From an uncultured Lentisphaeria bacterium (GTDB lineage: Bacteria; Verrucomicrobiota; Lentisphaeria; JABSQK01; CAJWLW01), in assembly GCA_913042885.1 (NCBI GenBank), contig CAJWLW010000089.1:1-15152 (forward strand): a stretch of DNA of 15,152 nt, read 5' to 3'. The stretch's first letter is position 1; each line of letters begins with the position of its first letter. The translations under genes were made by a program, and so were the position numbers. Shown here in pieces: positions 1 through 7,201 of this stretch. Below the pieces are notes generated by a model. It was not told where the DNA came from. It worked only from the letters and a program-made list of their open reading frames with translations, and ran no database searches.

Positions 1-2805
1 CTGGCCGAGCATCTGGTTTCCCTCGATTACGACAACGAGGTGGAGGTCCATGTGCCGGGCGAATTTTCGTGGCGTGGCGGCATACTGGATTTTTTCTCGC
101 CGATCCACGAATATCCGGTTCGGGCGGATTATTTCGGGGACGAGATCGAATCACTGCAATATTTCGATCCAGGAACCCAACGGTCACTTGAACTTGTTGC
201 CAGCGTCCGCATCATTCCGCGAGGCGAAGCGACATTCGACGTCGAGTCGGACACGTGTTTTCTCGACTATTTCGATGACTGCCGTTTGCTGATTTGTGAT
301 GACACCGAGATCGGCCAGCATCTGGAGGAGTTCGGCGACTGCCGCGATCTCAACGCCTGGAAGCAACAGCGAATACGTCGGCAAGACGTTCTGCAACTGC
401 GCGACCGCGGTGTAGACGGCGCTTCTGGCGATTGTCCATTTTTCGCGTTGTCCCCGCAGTTTCGCGGGGCCCTGCCGGATGCCGACAACCTTTTCGACAA
501 TCTGTTTCGCCAGTTCCTGGGCCGTGAGCTGACGCGCTGGGCGGCGGACGGGTATGTCATCGCCGTGTGTTGCGACAGTGAGGGCAAGCTCGAGCGCTTC
601 AAGGAACTGACAGCGGCCGACGAGGCGTTGCGGCATTTAGATATCGGCTATCAGGCAGTCGACTTGTCATGCGGCATTATCATTCCCGCCGCCAAGGTCG
701 TGATGCTTTCCGGCGCTGAGCTGTTCCGCGAAGCGAAGCGCAAGTTGCGTGGGCGGCGTCAGCACCATTTCCATACCGATCAGATGATTCGCGGCGAAGG
801 GGATCTGCACGAAGGCGATTTTGCGGTGCACGCATTGCATGGAATCTGTCGCTATCTCGGTTTGCGAAAGCAGAAATTCCACAACCAGGTCGAGGAGGTT
901 CTGGTGCTGGAATTCCGGGATGAACTCAAGTTATACGTGCCGCTCGATCAGGCTTACCTGGTGGGGCGTTACATCGGCGGCGGGCAAAAGAAACTGCCGA
1001 CCCTGAGCCGGGTACGCGGCACCCAGTGGCAGAAGGCTCGGGCCGCGGCGGAGGAAGCGGTCACCGACCTGGCGGCCGAGCTGATCCGGCTGCAGGCGGT
1101 GCGCGAGACGATTCCCGGTTTCCCGCACGGTGGTGAAGAAGCGGAGTACGAAGCTTTCGCCGACGCCTTCGGTTACGAGGAGACCGCCGACCAGATCACT
1201 GCTATCCGAGATGTGGAGGCGGATATGTCGCAGCCCAAGCCGATGGATCGTTTGTTGTGCGGTGACGTCGGCTACGGCAAGACCGAAGTAGCGATGCGCG
1301 GTGCTTTCCAGGCAGTGCAGTCCGGCAAACAGGTGGCGGTGCTGGTGCCGACGACGATCCTGGTGCAGCAGCACTACCTGACCTTCCACGACCGCTTCAG
1401 CGAGTTTCCGATTACCATCGAATCGATTTCGCGTTTCCGCACGACCAAGGAGCAGCATCAGATTCTCAAACACGTCGAGCAGGGTGGGGTGGACATCATA
1501 ATCGGCACCCACCGTTTGCTCGGCCGGGATGTCAAGTTCAAGGATCTCGGCTTGCTGGTGGTCGACGAGGAACAGCGGTTCGGTGTCACACACAAGGAGC
1601 GGCTCAAGCAGATGCGCGCCGACGTCGACGTGTTGACGATGACGGCGACGCCTATTCCGCGCACGCTGTACCTGGCAATGGCCGGGTTGCGCGACATGAG
1701 CACGATCATGACGGCACCGCTCGAGCGCCGGCCGGTGAAGACGGTCGTGGCAGAATACGACGACAACCAGGTGCAGGAGGCGATTCTGCGCGAGATCCAG
1801 CGTGGCGGCCAGGTCTACTATCTGCATAACCGCGTGAAATCGATCGAGAAAGTGTGCGACCGCCTGATGGACCTGGTGCCGGAGGCGAGCTTTGACATCG
1901 GGCACGGGCAGATGGACGAGGGACTGTTGGAGGCGACGATGCTGCGTTTTTTCAAAGGCGAGACGGATGTGCTGGTGTGCACGACGATCATCGAATCGGG
2001 GCTCGACGTGCCGAACGCCAACACGATCATCATCGACGATGCGCAACGTTTCGGTCTGGCGGATTTGTACCAGTTGCGCGGCCGGGTTGGACGTTATCAT
2101 CGGCAGGCGTATGCGTATCTGATGCTGCCGAAGCGGGCGGTGTTGCAGCAAGCGGCTCGTGAGCGCCTGACGGCGATCCGCAAATACACGCAACTGGGTG
2201 TCGGATTCAAGCTGGCGATGCGTGACCTGGAGATCCGCGGGGCGGGCAATCTGCTGGGTGCCGAGCAGAGCGGGCATATTGTGGCGATAGGTTTCGACCT
2301 GTATTGCCAGTTGATGAAGGAAGCCGTCGGCAGGTTGCGCGATCAGGAGGTCTTTCACCGGCGCGAAGTCAGCCTGAACCTGGACTTTCTGGTGTTTGGC
2401 TTTGAAGATATCGAGGGGGTGATCGCGGCAGCCATTCCGCCGGACTACGTGAGCGAAGAGGATCTGCGCATCGAATTGTATCGCCGGCTGAGCGGCTTCC
2501 GGCAGCAGGCGGAGATCGATGATTTCGCTGATGAGCTGCGCGACCGGTTCGGGCCGGTGCCGGAGATCGTGACGCACATGTTGGAGGTGGCGCGGTTGAA
2601 GTTGCTGGCGTTGTCCGCGGGGATACATGGGATCGCTGTGCGCGACCGCAAGGTGTTGCTGGAGACCGAGACGGGATTGTTGAAGATGCCAAACGGCAAG
2701 CTGCCGCGGTTGCGCGAGGAGAATGCAGAACAGTTTCTGGAAGAGCTGGTGGGAATCGTGACGTATCATGCGGAGAAGCCGAAGACGCCCGTGCCAAGAA
2801 GATAG
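1..2805 (+). CDS. mfd: Transcription-repair coupling factor Mfd, 5'-truncated by window edge
   Basis: Mfd is the cytosolic ATP-driven translocase that removes RNA polymerase stalled at DNA damage and recruits UvrA for nucleotide excision repair. The reading frame is open from base 1, so the true start lies to the left; 934 residues are visible against about 1150 in the family, so roughly the first 150-200 are missing. Counting codons from base 1, the fragment begins in the UvrB-like module (FSWRGGILDFF near residue 22). It has the CarD-like RNA polymerase-interacting domain at about 265-330 (EGDFAVHALHGICRYLG), the helicase core with Walker A GDVGYGKTE at 421-429, Walker B DEEQ at 522-525, TATPIPRTL at 548-556 and motif VI QLRGRVGR at 691-698, then the TRCF C-terminal domain. 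All motor motifs look intact. It ends in TAG. Recognition is very secure; only the start is unseen. Confidence 0.97.
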   Translation: MAEHLVSLDYDNEVEVHVPGEFSWRGGILDFFSPIHEYPVRADYFGDEIESLQYFDPGTQRSLELVASVRIIPRGEATFDVESDTCFLDYFDDCRLLICDDTEIGQHLEEFGDCRDLNAWKQQRIRRQDVLQLRDRGVDGASGDCPFFALSPQFRGALPDADNLFDNLFRQFLGRELTRWAADGYVIAVCCDSEGKLERFKELTAADEALRHLDIGYQAVDLSCGIIIPAAKVVMLSGAELFREAKRKLRGRRQHHFHTDQMIRGEGDLHEGDFAVHALHGICRYLGLRKQKFHNQVEEVLVLEFRDELKLYVPLDQAYLVGRYIGGGQKKLPTLSRVRGTQWQKARAAAEEAVTDLAAELIRLQAVRETIPGFPHGGEEAEYEAFADAFGYEETADQITAIRDVEADMSQPKPMDRLLCGDVGYGKTEVAMRGAFQAVQSGKQVAVLVPTTILVQQHYLTFHDRFSEFPITIESISRFRTTKEQHQILKHVEQGGVDIIIGTHRLLGRDVKFKDLGLLVVDEEQRFGVTHKERLKQMRADVDVLTMTATPIPRTLYLAMAGLRDMSTIMTAPLERRPVKTVVAEYDDNQVQEAILREIQRGGQVYYLHNRVKSIEKVCDRLMDLVPEASFDIGHGQMDEGLLEATMLRFFKGETDVLVCTTIIESGLDVPNANTIIIDDAQRFGLADLYQLRGRVGRYHRQAYAYLMLPKRAVLQQAARERLTAIRKYTQLGVGFKLAMRDLEIRGAGNLLGAEQSGHIVAIGFDLYCQLMKEAVGRLRDQEVFHRREVSLNLDFLVFGFEDIEGVIAAAIPPDYVSEEDLRIELYRRLSGFRQQAEIDDFADELRDRFGPVPEIVTHMLEVARLKLLALSAGIHGIAVRDRKVLLETETGLLKMPNGKLPRLREENAEQFLEELVGIVTYHAEKPKTPVPRR

Positions 2806-2820
2806 GAATTGGCACTGGCC

Positions 2821-2836
2821 AGAAGGTTGACCTTCT
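2821..2836. repeat. Short perfect hairpin just downstream of mfd
   Basis: AGAAGG and CCTTCT flank TTGA, giving a 6-bp stem with a four-base loop 15 nt after the mfd stop codon. No U-tract follows on the + strand, so it is not a classical intrinsic terminator. It may be a 3'-end stabilising structure or chance. Confidence 0.3.
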
Positions 2837-2927
2837 CATACTATGCGAGCGATGGGGTAAAAAACGGCACAAACCGGCGGCGCGTGCCTCGCTGAACAAG
2901 AAAATCAGCACGGCAGGTTCCGGCTCT

Positions 2928-2998
2928 GTGTTGTATTGCCGGAATTCGATATTCCCACACCCTCGACGGCATGAATTTCTCACGGTATTGTATTGCCG
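2928..2998. repeat. Pair of direct repeats (TTGTATTGCCG) 57 nt apart upstream of the NagA-like gene
   Basis: The 11-mer TTGTATTGCCG occurs at 2931-2941 and again at 2988-2998; with the preceding GT(G/A) the match is 13 of 14 bases. Two identical sites 57 nt apart, about 100-170 nt upstream of a catabolic gene start, would suit a pair of regulator-binding sites. The spacing is also exactly 19 codons, so it could instead be an in-frame repeat of the small open frame described at 2928-3083. The sequence itself is not palindromic. What it binds, if anything, is unknown. Confidence 0.4.
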
Positions 2999-3083
2999 CT
3001 ATGGTGCGGTATATCGAAACCTTTGTGCGACCATTGTCGGCGACTATCTGCCGAGGGAATTGATCCAGGAGCCGGCCTACTAA
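2928..3083 (+). CDS. Possible 51-codon small ORF or gene remnant between mfd and the NagA-like gene
   Basis: A GTG-started frame of 51 residues ends at TAA 3081-3083. The frame is open further upstream, back past the mfd stop, without a good start. The last 18 sense codons use G or C at the third position in about 15 cases, as real genes here do, and end ...DYLPRELIQEPAY. The motif VLYCR occurs twice, 19 residues apart, because of the direct repeat. There is no clear ribosome binding site and I recognise no family. It may be chance, a tiny protein, or the 3' remains of a lost gene. If it is not real, 2806-3098 holds only the hairpin and repeats. Confidence 0.18.
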   Translation: MLYCRNSIFPHPRRHEFLTVLYCRYGAVYRNLCATIVGDYLPRELIQEPAY

Positions 3084-3098
3084 ACCACGGTGCCACGC

Positions 3099-4259
3099 AT
3101 GCCGTCCGTATTCCGTAATGTCAGAATCGTCACCCCCGACGATATATGCGAGAGCGACCTGCTCATCGACGACACCGGTACGATCACCAGATTCATCGAT
3201 CCGGCGTCGCCTGTTCCGGATGGCACCACGGCTATTGACGGCGGCGGCTGTTACGCGTTTCCCGGCATGATCGACGCGTTGACGCACGGTTATGGCCCGT
3301 ACCTGTACAGTGATGCGGAGTCCGCAGCGATTGCTGACAACAGCGGGGCGTTGCCGAAGCATGGGGTGACCGCGTTCGTACCCTCGATTCTTGCAAAGAC
3401 GGAGGCGGACCTTCTGCCGCTGCTGCAGAAACTGGCCGGTTGCGATAAAGGCAGCGGCGCCCGATGCCTCGGCATCCACAGCGAGGGGCCATGCTTTGCG
3501 GCGCCGGGGGCGCACAAGCCGGAGAACCTGACGATGCCGTCTGCGGCGTTGGCGGAACATATGCTGGAAGCGGCGGCGGGCCAACTGAAGTTCGTGACGG
3601 TGGCGCCGGAGCTCAACGGTGCTGCGGAGTTCATGCAGGTTCTCCGTGATGCCGGCGTCGGCCTGCACTTGGGACATTCACGGGCACAGCCGGAAGATGT
3701 CCGCTGTTACGCCGATCGCGGGATCACCGGCGTGACGCACATTTTCGACGTGATGATTCCGGGTGAAACGACTGAGGACGGCCTTTTTCCGCTGTCATTG
3801 CCGGACGCGTTGATGGCGGAGCCGCGGATCTGTCTGGGGCTGATCTGTGATGGGGTCCACGCCGATCCGATCCAGGTGCAGCTGCTGGCACAACTGGCGA
3901 CCGACCGATTGTTTCTGGAAACCGATTCCATGAAGTTCACGGGTTTGCCGCCCGGCCGTTTCCTGTTGGACGTAGATATCTGGGCGACAACGACCGAAGG
4001 TCGCGGCGCTCGCCTGGACAACGGCGGGCTGGCCGGTTCGACGTTGACTTCCGACCAGGCGCTGCGAAATCTGATCATCTTCACGGGCATGAGCCTGTCG
4101 CGGGCTTCGATCGCGACCAGCCTGAACCCGGCGAGGCTGGCTGGCGTGGATGATCGGCTCGGCAGCCTGGCGCCGGGGAAGCAGGCGGACGTCGTCTTGT
4201 TGGACGATGATCTGAACGTCCAGGCGACGTACGTTTCTGGGCAATGCGTAACTGCATGA
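3099..4259 (+). CDS. NagA-like amidohydrolase (N-acetylglucosamine-6-phosphate deacetylase family), divergent active site
   Basis: This is a 386-residue member of the amidohydrolase superfamily that is closest to NagA, which deacetylates GlcNAc-6-phosphate in the cytosol. Support: PGMIDALTHG at about 55-64, metal ligands Glu129 (HSEGP), His193 (GHS) and His214 (THIFDVM), CDGVHAD with His254, catalytic Asp276 (ETDS), GSTLT at about 313, and a C-terminal LGSLAPGKQADVVLLD strand typical of the family's beta-sandwich. Odd points: the first His of the usual HxHG is Leu61 (E. coli NagA also lacks this pair), YNAM is FDVM, and the substrate-phosphate motif REPG is replaced by TEDG at 225-228. The fold is secure, but the substrate may not be GlcNAc-6-P. 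I chose ATG 3099 because the family usually begins right at the NVRIVTPD strand. GTG 3090, three codons earlier, is an alternative; the only Shine-Dalgarno-like AGGAG (3067-3071) is far from both. Confidence 0.85.
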   Translation: MPSVFRNVRIVTPDDICESDLLIDDTGTITRFIDPASPVPDGTTAIDGGGCYAFPGMIDALTHGYGPYLYSDAESAAIADNSGALPKHGVTAFVPSILAKTEADLLPLLQKLAGCDKGSGARCLGIHSEGPCFAAPGAHKPENLTMPSAALAEHMLEAAAGQLKFVTVAPELNGAAEFMQVLRDAGVGLHLGHSRAQPEDVRCYADRGITGVTHIFDVMIPGETTEDGLFPLSLPDALMAEPRICLGLICDGVHADPIQVQLLAQLATDRLFLETDSMKFTGLPPGRFLLDVDIWATTTEGRGARLDNGGLAGSTLTSDQALRNLIIFTGMSLSRASIATSLNPARLAGVDDRLGSLAPGKQADVVLLDDDLNVQATYVSGQCVTA

Positions 4260-4298
4260 ACATCTGCGGGTTGATGTGGAGCTGCAGGGTTTGTGCTT

Positions 4299-4335
4299 CT
4301 ACCGTTTGTCCCAATGCCCATGGCCGCCACGGTAG
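4299..4335. repeat. Inverted repeat between convergent genes
   Basis: CTACCGT (4299-4305) and ACGGTAG (4329-4335) form perfect 7-bp arms around a 23-nt loop, in the 152-nt gap where the NagA-like gene and the D-2-hydroxyacid dehydrogenase gene converge. There is no flanking T-run on either strand, so a terminator role is only suggested by position. Nothing else is visible in this gap. Confidence 0.35.
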
Positions 4336-4411
4336 GCCCGGGGGTATTCTGCCGGAGAAATCCGACTGGTCCAAACCTGGAAACTTATCATCCCCCTGAC
4401 ACCAGATAATG

Positions 4412-5506
4412 CTACAGCGCGCCTGCCTGTAAAAGTCGCCAGCGCATGCATGGTTGGGCGTTTGCTTTCCAGTCCTGGTATCCGGGCAGGCCCTTGACCA
4501 TCTCGAAATTGGCAATGGACTTGGGCCATTCCTGCCAGTCGAGATTCGGGTTCTGCTGCAGGCGAACCGCACGCACCAACACCTCGGCGCTGTGCGCATT
4601 CAGATTGATGCGGGCTTGTTCAGTGCTCAGGCCGGCGATGTGCGGGCTGAACAGGAGGTTGCGATGTGTCCGTGCATATTCGAACGGCCGCGAGTCGAGG
4701 ATCGGCGGTTCCTGACCGTAAACGTCCATGGCCGCACCGCCGAGATGCCCGGACTCCAACGCGTCCACGAGCGCGTTTTCATCCAGTATGCCGCCGCGTG
4801 CGCAGTTGACGATGTAGGCGCCCTGCGGCAGCCGCTCGAATGCCGACTTATTGAATATCTTTGTCGTAATCGGCGTTTGTGCGCAGTGGATGAAGACGAC
4901 GTTCGCCACCTCCAGCAGCGATTCGAAATCGTCCATCAGTTCGACCAATCCGTCTTTCACTACGGCCGCCGACTTGTCCGCGTATAGGTCATAACCAACG
5001 ACTCGTTTGAACTCGCCCTGCAACTGCGGCACGAGTGTCTGTCCGATGGTGCCGAGTCCGACGACGCCAGCCGTCAGCGTGCTGATCGGTTTCGAAATGA
5101 TCGGGTAATCGTTGCGCCAGTCGCCGACCAGCACTGTCTGGTGCCATGCGTGGATTTCTCCACGCACGGCGTGAAAAAGTGATTTTGCCCAACTCGAGAC
5201 CGCGTCGGGTCCGTAGGTATGATTGCTGACTATCAAGATACCCAGATCGGTTGCCGCCTCGAGGTCGACGGCTTCGAGACCGGCACCGTATCGCGCCGCG
5301 GCGATGCAGTCGGGCAGTTTTACGAAAACTTCGCGGTTGATTGCGAGGCGCCGGAAGAGCGCGGCGGTGACGCCGTTGTATCGGTTGGCTGCAGCGTCGA
5401 CGTAATCGAACTCCGGCAGTAGTTCGAACTCGCCGCCGGCCTCCTTAACAACGTCGGCTTCCGCTTGACCAACATTGCAGCCGCCCCCGAATGATACGAT
5501 TTTCAT
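4412..5506 (-). CDS. D-2-hydroxyacid dehydrogenase (D-3-phosphoglycerate dehydrogenase-like), NAD-dependent
   Basis: The 364-residue product is a cytosolic D-isomer-specific 2-hydroxyacid dehydrogenase, which interconverts D-2-hydroxyacids and 2-ketoacids using NAD(H). The Rossmann motif GLGTIGQ is at 150-156, followed by an acidic residue, Asp173 (VVGYDLY), which usually means NAD rather than NADP. The catalytic triad is clear: Arg237 (NCARGG), Glu266 (YGQEPP) and His289 (SPHIAG). ALVDALESGHLGGAAMDVY is the family's standard signature. There is no C-terminal ACT domain, so it is not a serine-regulated SerA. An extra tail of about 40 residues after the usual end (from around 325) is unusual. 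The ATG has GGAG ten bases upstream (5517-5520 on the complement). The gene converges with the NagA-like gene and diverges from the acetyltransferase. The substrate cannot be told from sequence; a sugar-acid-derived hydroxyacid is a guess. Confidence 0.92.
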   Translation of the reverse strand: MKIVSFGGGCNVGQAEADVVKEAGGEFELLPEFDYVDAAANRYNGVTAALFRRLAINREVFVKLPDCIAAARYGAGLEAVDLEAATDLGILIVSNHTYGPDAVSSWAKSLFHAVRGEIHAWHQTVLVGDWRNDYPIISKPISTLTAGVVGLGTIGQTLVPQLQGEFKRVVGYDLYADKSAAVVKDGLVELMDDFESLLEVANVVFIHCAQTPITTKIFNKSAFERLPQGAYIVNCARGGILDENALVDALESGHLGGAAMDVYGQEPPILDSRPFEYARTHRNLLFSPHIAGLSTEQARINLNAHSAEVLVRAVRLQQNPNLDWQEWPKSIANFEMVKGLPGYQDWKANAQPCMRWRLLQAGAL

Positions 5507-5595
5507 GTTGAGTTGACTCCGTGTGAAGTAAAATGTACCGCACTGGTGGAAGTTTGCGCCATGTCAGAACAGTGCTTCGAGGTACAGGCATGACT

Positions 5596-5610
5596 TGGCA
5601 TGGCATGGCA
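5596..5610. repeat. Three tandem TGGCA pentamers in a divergent promoter region
   Basis: TGGCA occurs three times head to tail here, inside the 418-nt spacer 5507-5924 between the minus-strand dehydrogenase and the plus-strand acetyltransferase. It is a minor repeat with no known role. The part of the spacer nearest the dehydrogenase (5507-5652) otherwise holds only that gene's Shine-Dalgarno and, presumably, its promoter; I see no convincing -35/-10 pair. Confidence 0.3.
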
Positions 5611-5652
5611 TTGTGAGTGCCCGCAGACCACAATGTTTTTTCTGCTGCACGA

Positions 5653-5916
5653 ATGTCGTCGTATACTTTGCCGAACCGTCGCAAGAAATCGATCTACCGC
5701 AACCTGCCCGCATCCTATCCGGCCGGTGGGTTGCTCGACACCGTTCTTCATAAGTTGCTGCAGTTCGATTCGATCATTGCGTTTACGCGCTACATTGATG
5801 CGTTGCAGTTCATACATGTGTATGCCGGCGACGGCAGGAACGATAACTTCAGTTTCCTCCTGGGCCACCGAATTCTGCACGAGTGGTTCATCGGCGTGCT
5901 GCCGAACAATAAGTGA
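5653..5916 (+). CDS. Possible small orphan protein, 87 residues, directly upstream of the acetyltransferase
   Basis: The frame runs from ATG 5653 to TGA 5914-5916 (open back to GTG 5617). About 70% of its codons end in G or C, like neighbouring genes, and its composition is protein-like: aromatic and aliphatic, for example FDSIIAFTRYIDALQFIHVY, then GRNDNFSFLLGHRILHEWF. Overlapping frames here give Cys/Ser/Arg-rich shadow products instead. It stops 8 nt before the acetyltransferase ATG, which would suit translational coupling. There is no strong ribosome binding site. I do not recognise a family, and no signal peptide is evident. It could also be the truncated 3' part of a lost gene, since the frame appears abruptly after a non-coding spacer. 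Confidence 0.45.
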   Translation: MSSYTLPNRRKKSIYRNLPASYPAGGLLDTVLHKLLQFDSIIAFTRYIDALQFIHVYAGDGRNDNFSFLLGHRILHEWFIGVLPNNK

Positions 5917-5924
5917 GAGCTGCC

Positions 5925-7088
5925 ATGAACGATAAAATCGAACGCTTGTCGGCAACTGACTTCGAAGAACTGATCGTGTTTCTTGATCGTGCCTTCGCAT
6001 ATCCACCCGACAACTCCTTCCGACAGTTTTTGTCGCTGATTTACCAGCCGACCGATGCGTTGATGTCCTGCAATCTGGCGATCCGAAGAGCTGGTCGAAT
6101 TGCCGCGGTTGCGGGCATTTTCCCAATCACCTGGCACTTCGGCGACACCGTGCTGCGTGTTGCCGGGGTCGGCGGTGTATCGACCGATCTCGAGCTGCGC
6201 GGTCAGGGGCTCATGAGCAGTTTGATGGCCCACGCGTACGAGTGTATCCGCGACGGCGGCTATCATCTTTCATACCTGGGTGGGCAGCGGCAGCGCTACA
6301 GCTACTATGGCTGGGAGATCGCCGGCGTCCGCTCGACCATGATCGTGCGAGATGTCAATCTGCGCCACACCGATGCGGGACGTGCGGTCACTGTGCAGCT
6401 CGAGGCGTTGGATATCGACGATGCGGATACAGTGCGTACGCTCAAGCGTCTGCATGACTCGCAGATTTCGTGGTGTGAGTATGCGGATGAGGCATTCCTG
6501 CGCTATCTCGTCAACTGGAGAGCGATAGGGCACGTAGCGCGGGATGACGGCGGCAAAATCATCGGATACGCTCTGGTCGACAAGGCGGGGACCTCGATCG
6601 TCGAGCTTGTTGCGGACGACGCAGATGTCGCTTGCGCTATCATTCGGGCTTTGATCGAGAGCGAGGGTGGGCCGGATGCGTTTGCCGTGAATACGGACTG
6701 GTTGCCGGCGTCTTTCGTGCGGGCGCTGAGTGCTGTTGCCGAAAACTCAACAGCGATGCGCAGCGGCAACTGGCAGATTTTTGACTGGCCGGCGGTCACC
6801 GGTGCGGCATTGGCGTTCAGGCACGCGGCGCAGGCCTTGCCGGCTGGGGAAGTGGTTCTGGCAATCGAAGGCCTGGATCAGGCCATTCGGTTGCAGGTAA
6901 GCGACCATGGCGCGGTCAGCGAATATACTGAGGCCGAACCCGATCTCCGGCTTCCGCCGATGATTGCAACGCGCCTGCTCTTCGGTCCCCTCGCACCCGC
7001 CGATGTTATGCTGCTGGAAGGCAAGGCAACGGTTCTTCAAGCCTGGTGTCCGCTGCCATTGTCACTATCGGTACAGGACAGTGTGTGA
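5925..7088 (+). CDS. Eis-like GNAT N-acetyltransferase
   Basis: The 387-residue product has the layout of the Eis-type acetyltransferases: an N-terminal GNAT domain, a second GNAT-like domain, and a C-terminal SCP2-like sheet. These are cytosolic and transfer acetyl groups from acetyl-CoA to amines. The acetyl-CoA loop is at 81-98, GVGGVSTDLELRGQGLM with R92-G-Q-G-L, followed by YYGWE at 127-131, which matches the family's Y-x-x-F-G-Y/W. The C-terminal LRLPPMIATRLLFGPLAP resembles the end of Eis proteins. I chose ATG 5925 because GAGAG sits six bases upstream; GTG 5913 would add four residues and overlap the stop of the preceding small frame. Target substrates of these non-mycobacterial relatives are mostly unknown; aminoglycoside modification should not be assumed. 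Confidence 0.85.
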   Translation: MNDKIERLSATDFEELIVFLDRAFAYPPDNSFRQFLSLIYQPTDALMSCNLAIRRAGRIAAVAGIFPITWHFGDTVLRVAGVGGVSTDLELRGQGLMSSLMAHAYECIRDGGYHLSYLGGQRQRYSYYGWEIAGVRSTMIVRDVNLRHTDAGRAVTVQLEALDIDDADTVRTLKRLHDSQISWCEYADEAFLRYLVNWRAIGHVARDDGGKIIGYALVDKAGTSIVELVADDADVACAIIRALIESEGGPDAFAVNTDWLPASFVRALSAVAENSTAMRSGNWQIFDWPAVTGAALAFRHAAQALPAGEVVLAIEGLDQAIRLQVSDHGAVSEYTEAEPDLRLPPMIATRLLFGPLAPADVMLLEGKATVLQAWCPLPLSLSVQDSV

Positions 7089-7096
7089 GCGAGGCA

Positions 7097-7164
7097 GGCA
7101 GGGGAACTCGGGGGTAGGGGAACGATTTCAGCTCCAACAAGCTTCGCGGAAAAAATCCCCTGCC
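7097..7164. repeat. Perfect 9-bp inverted repeat between convergent genes, possible bidirectional terminator
   Basis: GGCAGGGGA (7097-7105) pairs exactly with TCCCCTGCC (7156-7164) across a 50-nt loop. It lies 8 nt after the acetyltransferase stop and 37 nt before the end of the minus-strand sialidase-like gene. The right arm is bracketed by A-runs (AAAAAA before, AAAA after), so reading from the minus strand gives a U-rich flank. Position and pairing suggest a shared 3'-end structure. Confidence 0.4.
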
Positions 7165-7201
7165 AAAATTTCTCTGCTGATGTTTCTTGCCGTTGATTGC
7201 T

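Noticed and set aside
931..2769. A 612-codon open frame on the minus strand opposite mfd
   Set aside because: Its product is a His/Arg/Gln-rich low-complexity string with no domain, as expected from the antisense of a high-GC gene. mfd on the plus strand is certain.
2841..3677. A 278-codon minus-strand frame over the NagA-like gene and its upstream spacer
   Set aside because: Arg/His-rich shadow of the NagA-like gene. Its tail in the spacer has no recognisable domain and there is no sensible start context.
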